From contig NC_045138.2 in the NCBI RefSeq assembly GCF_008831285.2, positions 1,437,143-1,501,142 on the forward strand: a stretch of 64,000 nt of DNA, read 5' to 3'. The translations under genes were made by a program, and so were the position numbers. Each line of letters opens with the position of its first letter. The first letter of the stretch is position 1. Positions 1 through 14,004 of this stretch are shown piece by piece. Under the pieces are notes generated by a model. That model was given only the letters and a program-made list of their open reading frames with translations. It had not been told where the DNA came from and made no database searches. The DNA comes from Nymphaea colorata (Eukaryota; Streptophyta; Magnoliopsida; Nymphaeales; Nymphaeaceae).

Positions 1-349
1 GGGGGAAGTACGTCTAGTGAGATGGACTGGTGTTTTGAAGTGTTTCAGTGATAAATTGCAACTGTTCCACGGTTGCTCCTTCAGCAAGAGTTCAAATGGC
101 CTTGCAGCTAAGAAATTATGTCAGAAGGCATCAGAAGATGCATTCAAGGGTTGATTACCAGTTATTGCATGACAGTTACATTGTTACCTGTATCACATTC
201 TTCTCAGGAGTATAATTTTTGGCTTAGTTGGCATCAGGAAATGTTGGCAGTTCTTGGATTTACTGTATCAATTTTCAAACAAATTTCAGAACAATGAACT
301 TCTGGAATCCCTCTTTCACATGGATTGCTTGTATCAAGGGAGAGGCTTC

Positions 350-399
<50 letters not shown>

Positions 400-805
400 C
401 CAGCTGTGGATTTGAGCTCTGGCTAGAACCTGCTGCTCGATGAACGTGCACAAGCTATGGTATTCTCAGGAGCTTCTGCTACTGGTCTTATGCTTTTCTT
501 GGGGGTCTAAAAGGGTCCTTATTTGAAGTCTTAAATTCTAATAAAATCTACATAGAAGCACATAACTTAATGTTTTGGTCTCACAACCCTAATCACAAAA
601 AACTTCGTCAGACGAAATCATGAATTATGACTTTCTTCAAAAAATCATTTTTGACATGATAAAACATAAATAAAAACAAAGCCTGCACACTTTTGGAATG
701 CTAAGTGCATGCATAGCATTCCAAATAGCTTTTTTCGCACAAAATATTAAGACGTATCTGGAAAAATTGAAAGTGTAACCAGAATGCATATATTTGTCTA
801 CATAG

Positions 806-868
<63 letters not shown>

Positions 869-1475
869 CTTGAACTATTAATTTACTTGATCGTAGGTTA
901 CCAATTAGGTTTACGACAAAATCTAGAAATTCCATCATCAAAGTACTTGTACAGGATAAATCTCAACAAAGAGCTAGGATAATAGCAGCAGGTGACTGAA
1001 TTTTGCAGCTCTTTGCATAAAATTATTGACTTTAGAAATATGGTAATATGTAGAAGAAAAAATTATTCCAAGCACCCTTTGTTTTAAAGAGAAGAGGATG
1101 GGTTATTTATTTACAGGCAGAAGCAAATTGAAAGCTAAATAGTGATAGTTCTTAAGATTCTTCAAAAATAATTAGTGTTCATAAACATATTAGAAGGTTC
1201 ACATTTTGTTTAAAATACTTGTTAAGACGAATTTTAACAACTCTAATTTTTATCCCTTACCTAAGTGGTGTAGTATCTACCAAATACACACACATACACA
1301 CAATGGTGACTATTTATCCAGAGTTAGTTCACTTATGAAGGCCACTTAATCTTTTGTGATAGGCCCTTGAAAGCAAAAACAAGAAGAAAAAAGTGAGGGG
1401 TCATTGTTGTCATTTAGTATTAGCTACATTTTTTGTCATTTTTTTCTCAACCATCCACCATGATGATTAGACAGT
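1..1475. other. Intergenic, no gene seen
   Basis: AT-rich spacer with microsatellites at 360-397 and 807-866. The first 300 bases have a less AT-biased, transcript-like composition and might be the 3' untranslated end of a gene to the left, but no coding homology was recognised. Confidence 0.5.
807..866. repeat. (TA)n(TG)n microsatellite
   Basis: About 12 TA units followed by about 18 TG units. Shorter (TA)n tracts elsewhere: 360-397, 13361-13384, 13411-13431, 27168-27191, 43131-43171, 44714-44741 and 45631-45662 (followed by (GA)n). Confidence 0.9.
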
Positions 1476-1518
1476 TTAACTAAGTTGGATGACTTCATAT
1501 ATATATATATATATATAT

Positions 1519-1690
<172 letters not shown>

Positions 1691-3437
1691 GGTACAATTT
1701 TTGCCAGCAGTTAAAGTAACACAACCAAAAGACTTGTGGGTCAAAGCATTGTACAACAAACTCAGGTTCCAAACTCAGGTGGTATGTCAGAAGAACAGAT
1801 CTTGGTATGTACTTTGCATGCAACACAAGGAGACGCCTGCTTGCCTTGCAATGCAGATGTGCTTCAATCACAAGCAATTCAACAAAAAGAAAGAAGAGGG
1901 AAAGAAAAAAACAAGTGGATTGGCAGTCTATGCTTTCTTTTTCTTTTATCTTGTTTGACTGCTTGCCCCCCAAACTTTCTTTAGCCAAATTTAAGCTTTT
2001 TGAGGGTTCAAGTTAAAATGGCCAACAGTATGAAATTACTTTACAATTTTTTTTTTCTTTTTTTGGAGATTTTGGTGAGAATGATGTAGACAAGCAACTA
2101 AGTCGGATTTCGAACAGCTAAATGCATTGGAGGCCCGGATCCAATTGCAGCAAAAAATGACAAAACCCTCATACCAGATTTGATTCGTTTGTGTCTCACT
2201 ATCATCACATGAATCTTGACAAGTGGCACGAGTTTTTCATGGTAGGTCGGCTCTCTACACCGTCATTTGAACGTAATTATTATGGGTAGGGCCGGACATC
2301 GGGCTGAGCCAGGTTGGTCCGGCTTGATTCCAAAGTCAGGCTTGGGTCGGCCCGAGGCCTTTTTTATGGTGTAGGCTAGGCCAGGTACCCAAATTTGGTA
2401 CCTGATCCGATGTCCACTCTTAGTTGTACGTTCAAAATGAAAATTGAGGTGTGAATAAATATTTTGTTGAGAACCCCTAAACATATACGTAAAATTTGTC
2501 CTTAGTAATTCTTAGTAGAAGTCAAACCTTCTTCTTATAGCTTAAGAAATCCAATCTTTTAAGGGGAGATTGATAGCTACGTGAATAGTTTTCAGGTCTA
2601 CAATTTTTGTTAAATGTTTTTTTTTTTACCACACGCAAATTCTTATCTCCCTCTCTTCTCTTATATATATATATAAAGAGAGAGAGAGAAAAAAAAAAAA
2701 TTGAATGGTGACTCGAGCATTTTTAGAGTCACCCAACCATTTAATTTGCACCATCTTATCTAATGAAATAGATGATTAAGAGAAAAATAAAGAAAAAAAA
2801 GAAGATGAAAATTTTTGTTATCTAATATTAGTTTACACATTTTTGTCATTTTTCTTTCAACTATCCATTTGCTTTAAATGGACGGCCCTGGTTAAATGGT
2901 TGAGTGACTCAAAGTCATCTTCAATCACTCCTGACTCAGTTATGGAGCTACACCAGCTCACAAAATTTACTTTTTTTTTATATATATATATACAAAAGAT
3001 TCATTAATTTTTAGTATTTTTACATGCAAGCACCCTTTCAAGTTTTGAAATTTGAACTTAAAATGTCCTTTACTAAAAATTTCTGGCTCTGCCACTTGTT
3101 ACACATAAATATCTGGTCTTCTTATAATCAGATCTGGATTTAGTTTTTAAACTTGGGAACTAAACTTGAGTCTGAATTCCCACTTAATTATCCAAATTAT
3201 GATTAAGATCAATTTTTCGAGAGGCTGGATCTGAACCATTTACCTCGTTTCGGGTTGAGTTAGAAAACCAGTATGACCTTTTTTTGGTTCTTCACGCTTC
3301 AGTTTTTAAAACGATGGTTTTTTCTTTTGTGTCCTCTAACCAAAATGATCGAGACATGAACAACAGTTTCTTTGAGTTGAATTAAAGCATGAGTTCTTCC
3401 AATCTTAATAACTCCACTTCTTGCTTTTATCTCTCTG

Positions 3438-3549
<112 letters not shown>

Positions 3550-4168
3550 GTAGTGAGGATCAATATTATTTTATGCATATAAGGATACTAAATCTTAACT
3601 TTTCAGTTTTTTTTTTCTCTTCCTTCATTAGAGATGATTTATTAAATGATGGAAGAAAAAGATAGACAAATACAAATGCACTCACAACGGGCCAAAATTG
3701 GTAGTTGGTAAAATAAAATTTAAAAAGCGTGAAGACTAAGTAAAAATAACGAGCATGTAAACTAATTAGAAGTGATTTGTTTAATAGTTTATATTTCAAT
3801 AGTTTATAAAGTGCAATAATTATGAATAACAACGAATACTTTTGATTTGGAAAAATACTTTTACATGTGAGATTTTATGAGAAAAGTTTCGATTCGGATA
3901 TGGAGCGAAATCTGAAATGTGGACCAACTTTTTTGTTGTTTTCCACAATCGTAATTTGAATTTCAGATCAACCACCGGATGGGGAGAACTCGAGGAAGCC
4001 TTCGAATGGTTTGGATCTTCTCGTTGGTGACGGGAACGGAACCGAAATCAAGGGTGTAAAAGAGAATCAAATGCCCAAGCAGAGTCCCCTTCTTGTTATA
4101 CCAGTTTTCTTTGAGGGCATTTATGTCTAAAAATAATTTGCGCGTCACTCAGACCTCGAGAACCCATG

Positions 4169-4406
4169 TAGACCTGGGCATCGGGCTGGCCTGGGTCGAC
4201 GTGATGCCCCAAAACCCCAGCTCGGCCTGACTTGACTTGATTAAAATAAAAAAATATTTTTTAAATATAAAATATTTTTTAAAATATAAAATATATTATA
4301 TTATTATTAAATTAAAAATAATAAAAACTTTTTATTCATGCCGATGTTTTTTTAAGGTGAATACAAAGTACCCGTCCAGTACCCGGGCCCGTTGCCTAGG
4401 CTTTAG
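4169..4406. mobile_element. TAGGCCTGGGCA-TIR MITE
   Basis: Left end TAGACCTGGGCATCGGGC and right end (reverse complement TAAAGCCTAGGCAACGGGCC) are imperfect inverted repeats. The interior has TTGATTAAAATAAAAAAATA, as in the element at 60421. A related GGGCCGG-rich piece is at 2283-2370 and another at 20220-20250. Confidence 0.6.
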
Positions 4407-5599
4407 GCCCATGTCCATGACGGCAAGCACCACGTGCTTAATGGCAACGGAAGTTTCTCATATGCACTCGATTTATCAAAAATTTACAAAGTCACCATTT
4501 GGCTAAACATGTGTATTGAGTTTGTTATGGTTTTTCATTTGCCATCTAGAAAAACCCCAACCAAATAAATGAATAATCACATGATAATAAAAGAAAAAAA
4601 TGTAGATTGTCTAGTTAAATAACCAACGTAATCAGAAAAAAAAAAGATGGCAATGAAACCATGGAACAAACTTTGACATTCTTTTAGAAATTTAAAATGA
4701 AGATAAACAAACTATGACCAATTCTCTCATATTAGATTGGAACCATGTGTTATTTATATTCAAAAGAACATCAATTGAATAGAATGATGAACTACTTTTA
4801 AATTAGTTCTAAGAGTTTTTGTGCAGAGAAGAGTTGGAAAACCCAACCGTTGCTGTTATTTAAACAAATACAACTTGCCAAAGCTTATTCAAACTAAAAT
4901 AGAAAAAGTACATTGAAATGATGGAAATTTTCATTTTAGTCTATCTTTTGTTTATAATTTCAAAAAATGTGAAACTTTTCTTTGATTTTTTTTTTCATAC
5001 GAATCAACCTTTCCATGAAAACTATCAAATGGGTCTGAAATGAATCTTTGTTACATCAAAAAACAAAAACCTGTAAGCTGTAATTTTCTTTTCAACGTTA
5101 CCTTCTATCTATGCATTACACTTTTAGCTTTTAAGCTAAGTCCTTTTGTTCTTCAAGTTAGTAAAAGTTTACTTGATAGCTTTTATAAAAAGTGTGGCCT
5201 TCATTTTAAAGAAAGTGTGAAATAAATCCTTCTTTTTCATGTCACCAATTCAATTTGAATCAGGCGAGCCGATTAGGAATGCATATTTATAAATTTATTT
5301 TTAGTTTTTCGAATTAATTGATTATCTATCTTAATTTAATGAATAAATAAATACAGTATATACCTGTCTCGGCCTTGCGTATCGGGCGATACAATTTTAA
5401 TGATAATACTGTGTCGGTCTATTGATTCCTTAGCTTGGCTAAGGAGAACCTTACAAAAAGAGGCCTGCCGATTTTAGGGGCGGTTTTGTAAATAAATAAT
5501 TAAGAGAATACCGTTTGTGAAGTTGGAAATCATCCTAGATTCTTGCGGTGTATGGGATGTCCAAGTTACGGTTTTGAAAATACGGTCCATTACTTAAAT

Positions 5600-5793
5600 C
5601 GATTTGACGAATTAACTCTCCTCAACTGCTTCAGTACAGTCAGGATTTGATCTTTCTTCTTCCTTGGTTTTTTTCATTTCTGCGGATGCCATCTTTGCGA
5701 CTCTTCTTTCACTGATAAAGACTGCTTCCTTACTTTTGAAATGATGCCCTGAACCCCTACCACCTTCCTGAGGAACAATCCACAGGTTGGTCC

Positions 5794-5825
<32 letters not shown>

Positions 5826-6535
5826 GCTTGTCGTTTTGTTTTCCATGGTCAGAGAGATTGACTGGTTCATTAGGATTTATTTTCCTTTAGTCGTTTTGGG
5901 TACTCAAGTTTCATCTTGGACTTCGGGCGCTCATCTACTGACAATCTTGCTTTCGGATCTGGGCTCTCTTATTTCTGCAGAGCTTGCAGAAGTGAATATT
6001 GTCTTTTGGTAGCTTTTAGGATGTTCGTATCTGTTGGATTTGGAAACCAAATCTTAGTTGCTGAAGAATATGTACCCCATGTTTGTATCCTCTGCTTCTT
6101 GTTCCCGAGCTCGAGCAGCCTAGCTCCGTGCTCCCCTCTGTTTTCTTCCCTGAATCTGGGTGGTTTCCTTTTTCTCCTTTCTTTAGATTTTGTGGTTGGG
6201 ACTTGGGAGGCTACTCCGAGGAATTCAACTGTTTTGTTCTTCGGTGCTTTCGGAAAGTAGTTTTGCGTATGCTCCTGGTATGGTCCAATCTGTCGTTGTT
6301 TTCTGAATCTGGATTTTGATTCTTCTGGTCGGTGGTTCTCGGTGATAGGTTTCTCACCGACAGGATTGGTCTTGTCTCGGTTTCATTAGTGATTAATTGT
6401 TCGGGTCTGAGATATTTGATTTGTTGTTTCTCACATCGTTCTTACTTGGACTCTGCAGGTTTTGTGCCTTGGGTGCTTACTGTTATGATGAAAATAAGAG
6501 CGGATGATGTCTTTCTTTGCTGAAACTGCATTAGA
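5600..6535 (+). promoter_or_regulatory. Probable 5' leader and leader intron of the GUX gene
   Basis: A pyrimidine-rich stretch with (CT)n at 5791-5826 is typical of plant leaders. A good donor (CCACAG|GTTGGT) lies at 5784/5785 and a possible acceptor (GCATTAG|AATGAG) sits directly before the start codon at 6536. The sequence between has T-rich intron composition and no conserved protein. The transcription start cannot be placed. Confidence 0.4.
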
Positions 6536-9500
6536 ATGAGAGGACTTTCGAGTGCACTGCTCAATTCTAATGAGCACAGGCATCGACAATCAGGATCACT
6601 GTGTGCTCTCTCTCTCTCTCTCTCTCTCTCGCTCTCTACTTTATTGATTCACGTAAATTTCACGTTGCTGATGCTTCTAGGCAGGGTGTGTGCATTTGGG
6701 TACTCGCGGTTGCAGTATAAGATTCATACAAACCATTGTCTTTTTACATGTTGATTATTTGTATATATTTCCATTCTATGTAGCGATTGGTCCACAACAA
6801 ACTCACGGATGAGTTTTAGTTAGAATGTCTTTGCTAAGAGTTTATGCGGAAGAGTCAACTGGATCTTGTCTACCTTACAACTGCTTGTGGGGCATTTGGT
6901 ATCAGGTAGAAAAGTCTATGTAGATAATGCTTTTAACTCCACATGCGTGGGGTCTCTTGTTCTTGATTAGCTGTTGGAGCATCCTTATGAGGTCATACTG
7001 GTGTTAGATCAACATGCAAATTTATCGCTTGAACTTTGAAGGGCCAAGGGGTATAAAATGGACTCGAACTTTTGTGGCATGACATCTCCATCTGACTGTG
7101 TTTTCCTTTTGCTATATCCCAGAACTTCACAAGAATGATTTTACCCTGGACCCATATGACATTGGACTCATCCATTTGTATGTATCTGAAGTTAGTTTGG
7201 AAATGGCAAAAAGGCTGTTGTCTGCTGCATGGAATAGCCAACAGAGATTTTCTTACACCATTCAATGAATCTGATGACTTTAAGGCTTTGGCACACTCCT
7301 TTTGCTTGGCCATTTCATTACAGTAAGAGGATTCAGATTGTGATATTGTGACTAATGCTGTACTACTCTGAGCTATTCATCATTCAACCTTTTTTTTGGT
7401 CTGTGATAAAGTGTTGCTAATAGGTAGCAAACGATTAATATTAAACAAGTAGCTTGGAGAACAAGAAATTCAGTTTTTCTCTTTGAACTGCAGAAATTTT
7501 TTTCCTTTCCCAAATGGCCAAGTTGGGGATAGCACTCTACCCAAAGATGTAGCATGTATGGCCTTCAATATTTTTGTTCTTTTCATTTGGTTTGGGTTTC
7601 TGGTGTCCAATGACGACCTTGTCTAGTTTTTTTTTTTGTGCTACTTTTCTCCAATCATTCCATGTTTAGGCTTCAGATTGAATGAGTTTTAGTAATGCTA
7701 CAGAGCCCGTACAATACAAAGTTGAGTTGAAGTTATACCAACGAGTTCCCCTTTTGAACATCTAAACACCTTACTCATTACTTGGTACTATAGTTTGTGT
7801 CACCAAAATATTTTAACTGAAGCATGATAGGAGCATGTCTGTTCTTTGGCTAATTTTTCATTCAAAGTTGTATTCTTGGGAAGCACAAGTTGGAACGAGT
7901 CCATGAGAGCTGTACTGGTGCAGTTGGGTTTACCAGAATGCTGTCTATATGGCCACTGAACTGATGGTTACTCTGCACTTTTTAACCACCATAGTATGAA
8001 ATGCATGCATGCACGGAGACACAGTGTACTCTGGTATTATGCTTAGTTGTTTTATGTCTCATTTCCACATGTGTAGCTGCTTCTTTTTATCATGTAAATG
8101 ATGATGTGCTTCATCATATACAGTGGGTCTGGTGAAGAGACAAACAAGAGAAGGTTGCAGAGGACTAAGGATGTCAAAGATGTTGACAAGTCTGGACATG
8201 GTCCTGTACAAGACAGGAGTTCAATCTGCAAGTTTCTTTCTCTGAAGATTGTCCTTGTCTGTATCATATTGTGTACTTGTATAACAGTGTTCTTCTGTCC
8301 AGCTGTAATTTATTATGACAACCCCACAGGATCCAGCTCCCGGTATGCCACCTTCACCATCTACATTTAGTCTGTTCTTCTGAGTGGATGAATCTTAGGT
8401 TTGCAGTTTTGTTTGTTCAGTTTCTTTTCTTTCTCCTTTCTAACATTGTTCTTGTGGGGAAATGGCCAGAAAGATTCCACTATTTTGGAACTGGTAGTGG
8501 CTTCTGCATCATAGTTTATTCACACTACTCAGCATCTTTTGTTAGTTTTTCTTTGATTTCACTTCACCCATAGTGTAATAGTTTTCTAGAATCAAGTTCT
8601 GAGGACCAAGTGCATGCACCTAAGAGAGGCATTTTTTTTCTCTTTTTTCCATGCCCAGATTTGTGGATGTTGGGTGGCTGTGGGAGAGGACAGGCACAAA
8701 TGCAAAATACGTATCAGATTTAAATATTGACTGGATTCAGGTTTCAACTGTTTTGGAAAAAACTATCAGGTTAGGAGGACATCAGACAGTTGGGTTGCTA
8801 AGTTTTAATAGCAGTGAAGTCCATGAATGGCGAAAGATCTTACCAGGTGTAAACTCTGTGAGTCTATCTCTAGAACATGTAAGATCTGGTGTTACATGGG
8901 AGACACTGTATCCTGAATGGATTGATGAAGAAGAAGAATCAGAAGTCCCAAGTTGTCCATCAATGCCTATGCCTGAGGTTCAGACAAGGTTACGTTTCAG
9001 TCTTATCGCTGTAAAGCTTCCTTGCCAGAAAACAGCAAAAAACTGGTCCAGAGATGTGGCGCGGTTGCATCTGCAGCTTGCTGCTGCAAAACTTGCTGCT
9101 TCTTCAGCGGGAAACTCAATTCATGTGTTATTCATGACAGACTGTTGGCCTCTCCCAAACCTCTTTACATGCAAAGAACTCATCACTCATGACGGTAATA
9201 TGTGGATATACAAACCTGACTTGAAGATCCTACAGAAAAAGCTCCGGCTACCAGTCGGGTCTTGTGAACTTTCTGTCCCACTTAAATCCCAAGGTTGGTT
9301 GAACTTTACTGTAAAATATCTTCCCTGCATTTTTCGTGAATTGCAGCATTTATAAGTTATCTAGGAACATAAATCCCATGGATTACTCTCCCTCCATTTT
9401 CGTTCAATTAAAAATAATATTCTTATTGTTGGTTCTTGTACTTCATTGCATCTCTCTCTCTCTCTCTCTCTCTCTATAAGGCACATGCATGTATGCATAA

Positions 9501-10960
9501 ATTTGTGTACTAATAATACACTGTAGGTTAAAGTTAGGCACTTGGGAATCTCTAGGAAGGACCTTGCTAGGTCGTGTTTTAGTTGACCCAATGTGAGTTT
9601 TCTAGGTCACCATCAACTGAAGAAATCTGCTGTTAACTTATGCCAGTTGATTTTTGGACTAGGTTCCTCTGTGAAGTCCCCAAAAGAAAAGCTATTTGAT
9701 AATCCTAAACACATTTATTTGTGAATTTAGGGCCATCCATTGAGGAGTGGTGTGTGGTAAGAAATGAGTATCCTTATTAGGTACATAAGTGCGGCTTTTC
9801 AACTCAAAAGAAAATGTTCATAATTTTGGTAGCATTTTTTTCCCTTTTCTTGCCCCATTAAATATTAAATTCTTGAAAAGTATTGTAATCTTTCTCACGA
9901 GAAACTCAATGTCTAATATGGTTTTCTATGGGCAGAGAGATTTTACCATGGTAACAAGCGGCGGGAAGCATATGCAACAATTCTTCATTCTGCTCATATA
10001 TATGTCTGTGGGGCAATTGCTGCTGCTCAGAGCATACGATTTTCTGGCTCCACAAGGGATCTTGTAATACTTGTTGACGAAACCATCAGTGAACATCACA
10101 AAAGTGGTCTGGAAGCTGCTGGGTGGCAAATCAGAACAATCCAGAGGATCAGAAATCCGAAAGCAGAGCAGGATGCTTACAATGAGTGGAACTATAGCAA
10201 GTTTCGTCTATGGCAGTTGACCGACTATGACAAGATAATTTTTATTGATGCCGACCTCCTGATCCTAAGAAACATTGATTTCCTTTTTGAAATGCCTGAG
10301 ATAACAGCTATCGGCAACAATGCTACGCTTTTCAACTCCGGGGTAATGGTGATTGAGCCTTCAAACTGCACTTTCCAACTGCTGATGGATCATATCAACG
10401 ATATAGAGTCCTACAATGGTGGTGATCAAGGTTATCTTAATGAAATATTTACATGGTGGCATCGGATGCCAAAGCATATGAATTTTCTTAAGCATTTTTG
10501 GTCAGGTGATCCGGATGAAAAAGAATTGAAGACCCGTCTTTTTGCAGCTGACCCCCCTGTTCTTTATGTCCTCCATTACTTGGGCTTGAAGCCTTGGTTG
10601 TGCTTCCGGGACTATGATTGCAATTGGAACAATGACATTTTGCACGAATTTGCAAGTGATGTGGCACATGAGAGATGGTGGAAAGTTCATGACCTCATGC
10701 CTGAGAATTTGCAGAAATTTTGTTTGCTTCGATCAAAGCAGAAGGCATCACTTGAGTGGGATCGAAGGCAGGCAGAGAAAGCAAACTATGCAAATGGCCA
10801 CTGGAAGAGGAACATCACCGACCCGCGGCTAAAAACTTGTTTTGAGGCATTCTGCTTCTGGGAGAGTATGCTGTGGCATTGGGGTGAAACCAATTGGACA
10901 GACAATGCGACTGCAACTGCTACTCCTGCTATACCTACTGCTTCACTTTCTAGCTTATAA
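6536..10960 (+). CDS. GUX: GUX-type xylan glucuronosyltransferase (GT8), 4 coding exons
   Basis: Exons read by hand: 6536-6600, 8124-8342, 8659-9293, 9936-10960; splice phases agree and the sum is 1944 nt (647 aa plus TAA). GUX enzymes are Golgi type II membrane proteins that transfer glucuronic acid from UDP-GlcA to the xylan backbone. A short basic cytosolic tail (NKRRLQR near residues 28-34) precedes one hydrophobic span at about residues 58-82. The GT8 catalytic part starts near residue 315 (EAYATILHSAH, then CGAIAAAQSIR) and has the metal-binding DAD at 411-413 (FIDADLLIL); GGDQGYLNE, LHYLGLKPW and CFRDYDCNW follow, all typical of the PGSIP/GUX family. Length is normal for the family. 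The first exon (MRGLSS...) is inferred: it is the only upstream in-frame ATG found with a matching donor (CACT|GTGTGC), so the extreme N terminus is less certain than the rest. Which GUX paralogue it is cannot be told. Confidence 0.9.
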
Positions 10961-11984
10961 TCTTCATTTCCTTTCTTGATGTGTTGTTTTACCAATTTTT
11001 TGCTGTTGTCTGCCAAATGCATTATGGGATTTAATAATATTAGAGCTAAAATTAAGTAGGGTAATGGTGGTCATCCATGGTTGGGTCCATACGAGATTGA
11101 GATCAAAGTTTTGTATTGTATGTAGTTTCTGCGGACAGCTTAAATCCTATTGAAAATAGAACAAGGAGAATCTTCAATCATGAGAATTAGATGTTCTTGG
11201 TGGGGTTCACTTTTCTTTTCCCTTTTCTTGTTTCCTTGTTGAGGGAGATCACGTTGTGTTCTGTATATACCACAGTTTGCTAAGCTCGGAAACGCAAACC
11301 GTTTCCTGCTTTGGCTTTTTTAATGCAATACATTCCAGGCATCTTTCTAATGTTTTTGTCTTCCAGAACTCTATAGCCTTCTTGAACTTGAAGAGCTTAA
11401 AGTCCACTTTCAGTCACTCCTGCGTACTTGAAACTCAAGAAATTTATATGAAAATTGTCACATACATCAAGTGCAATAAACTGCGGCTGAGTTTCATGCA
11501 ACGAATATGCTTTTTGCTGTGATATTGCTGCCAAGCTAAGTCACATACGGAAATTAAGGAAGCCTATTAATCATCAGATTCCACACTCTACAAATATAGG
11601 TCAAAATGAATTCACAAACGATTCTACCTTTTCATGTTTTATTTACAGATGTTGGTTGCTAGTACTGTGGGCATCTGTGATCTTGCAGTAGCTTTTACTT
11701 TTGCAATTTTCTGAATATTTGAACGAGCTGAACAAGATATATCAAGAAAAACAAAAAATATTATCAAAAGCAAAAAATAATCTAGCTCATTAGCAAATCT
11801 CAACTGTAATAGAGAAAAAAAAAAAAAGCAAAACTTGTAGCTTATCGATGAGATCTCTTGAGAATGAAATTAATCTTAAACAAACACAAAAACCTTCCAA
11901 AGTTTGGTTAAATTAAAATAACTGCCTAACCTTTGTGAAATTCTATACAGCCGGACCCTTTTTTTGTTAAATTAAAATAATGTG

Positions 11985-12135
11985 TAGCAATGGAGCAGGA
12001 CTATGACTCTCAGGAGGGGGCCTAACCCCCATGCAACTTTTGTCCGGGACTATGACGCACAGGAATTCGAAACCCAGACCCAATTTTTTGTGAGTCGCCT
12101 TGTCACCCAGTTGCGCTATGCCTTCAGAGCCGCCG
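11985..12135 (-). mobile_element. tRNA-derived SINE
   Basis: Read on the minus strand it has a pol III A box (TAGCGCAACTGGGTGAC) and B box (GGTTTCGAATTCC) at tRNA-like spacing, in a sequence that does not fold as a complete tRNA. This is the typical head of a plant SINE. The unrelated 3' body runs into AT-rich DNA near 11985. Confidence 0.7.
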
Positions 12136-12565
12136 CTTGAATTAAAATAGTATTTATTAATAAACAATTTAAGGATGAAAATAAACTAAAAAAATACAGA
12201 AATTTGGTTTATATATAACAAATCTGACAATCTAAAAATTAAATAAACTCTTATTAAATTTCACCAAATTAAAAGAACTGCCAATCCTTGAAGAAATACC
12301 ACGGCAGCCGAAATAAAAAGATTGTCAATCCTTCAAGAAATAGAAACTGTTAACTGCTTGGTTAGTCTTTCTTTTTCTGGTTAACTGCTTAGTTCACTAA
12401 TTTTTTTACCTCTCGATACTTAAAAAGTACACTTATCTTTATCATGGAGATAAACTGTCCGGACTCGGTTATCCAAACCTCATAAATCATAATCAATGGG
12501 ATTCAAACTTTAAATTTCTAAAGCCAATTCAGAATCTGAACAGCAAGCTTTTTTCAGATCTCTTA

Positions 12566-12809
12566 GGTTGCGTATGAATATGATTACCGTGGATTTGAAA
12601 TCTGCGGCTTTCAAATCCGAACCCCCCACCTCCCACTCAAAGAAAAAAGAAATCCCATTTCAAATCCACACTTTTTACATTTTTAGGATTTGAAATCCAT
12701 GTTAGGAGTAGAAGCTGAAATCCACGGTTTGATACAACTGTTGGTTTCAGCTATCACAGATTTGAGATTCCTTCGGATTTGAGATTCGCGGGGAATCACA
12801 AACACAGCC
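12566..12809. mobile_element. Harbinger-type MITE (family B), copy 1
   Basis: The left end GGTTGCGTATGAATATGATT and the right end (reverse complement GGCTGTGTTTGTGATT) are imperfect inverted repeats flanked by TTA on both sides. The inside carries repeated 'GGATTTGAAATC' motifs in both orientations. Shares both ends with the element at 49727-50097. Confidence 0.7.
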
Positions 12810-13022
12810 TTACTGAATTTTGAATCTGACACGTATATACAAGTTGGCGCTCCATCTGTGTTTGGATTTTTTTTTATCTTTCGGATCCGATCTGATGATG
12901 TGGATTGGGTTTGCAATTGAAAACAACCTCTTTAACTTTTTTTTTTCCTTTACTTGTCTCTTTCTTCACTAACTGATAATTAATGGGCAACTTATCATCA
13001 AAATGTGTGCTTTGAAAGGCTG

Positions 13023-13150
13023 TAGGGCTGTACAACTAGTCGAGCTAACTAGAGCGCAACTCAAACTCCTTCAGTTAGCTTCGGCTCGTTAGTAAATGAG
13101 TCGAACTCGAGCTTATAAACGAGTTGCGTTTGAGTTACATGAATGCACCA
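13023..13150. mobile_element. CTCGAG-rich element fragment
   Basis: TAGGGCTGTACAACTAGTCG at the left end matches the family; the right end is lost. Confidence 0.5.
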
Positions 13151-13855
13151 GACTTGATAGGAATCATTTAAACTATTGACTTCAAAGAGATTGAATGCTA
13201 GAAATTAAGTTACAAATATGAGCCAAACTTTTTTTTAAGACTTCAAAATTACCCTTTAAATATGGAGAGAGAGACCAGTTCCTTTGCTAAAGCCACTTAT
13301 CTTCTTTGAGGGGCATTTCAGACTTTAGAAAACAAGTGATTTTTATATTTTACAACTTTATATATATATATATATATATATATTTGAAACAGGTAGCTAC
13401 CCGCTTTCCTATATATATATATATATATATAGGTCTGGATTTCGAGTTCCATTCACTTTTTAGTCTGGATTTTGAGTTCCTTTCACCTTTCAAGATTTAC
13501 TAAAGGTTCTCAAAAGGAAAAATATAATAGAAGAAGGAAGAGAGAGAAAAATAGATGTGAGAGTGAAAAAAATATAATATCAAGCTGCAGGTTGAACCAA
13601 TATTTATATATAGTGTGTGAGTGTCTGAATAAGAGCAAAAGCTCTTATCGTATTTGATTGTGCAGTCGTGAGCTTCGTCGCTAAGACCACATGTTAGATA
13701 GATCAATTTATTTTAAAAGGTCAATGCTTTAGATTTTCTGGAAATATAATGCTAAAGAATGTTGTTTATGCATCCAAATAAACACCTAAGAGAGAAAGTT
13801 TATTTGACAATCTTAGATTTGCTGCCTCATGAAGTTCGTCCCTTTTAGATTTCAT

Positions 13856-13939
13856 AACTTCTCTCTAACCATAGAGTTTTGATATTTTAGACATATTAAC
13901 TTCTCTCTAACCATAGAGTTTTGATATTTTAGACATATT
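13856..13939 (+). repeat. Perfect 42-bp tandem duplication
   Basis: Two identical adjacent units (AACTTCTCTCTAACCATAGA, GTTTTGATATTTTAGACATATT) at 13856-13897 and 13898-13939. Confidence 0.95.
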
Positions 13940-14004
13940 TTTGTACAACCGAGTTCTAAGATTTTTAGATCTCATAATCTAGGACTTCAAATTCTCAACT
14001 TTTA

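Noticed and set aside
9789-10067. 92-codon ORF before GUX exon 4
   Set aside because: It runs from intron into the exon in the wrong frame; the exon's true frame reads RFYHGNKRREAYATILHSAH.
11985-12135. Possible functional tRNA gene
   Set aside because: A and B boxes are present but acceptor and anticodon stems do not form; best explained as a SINE head.
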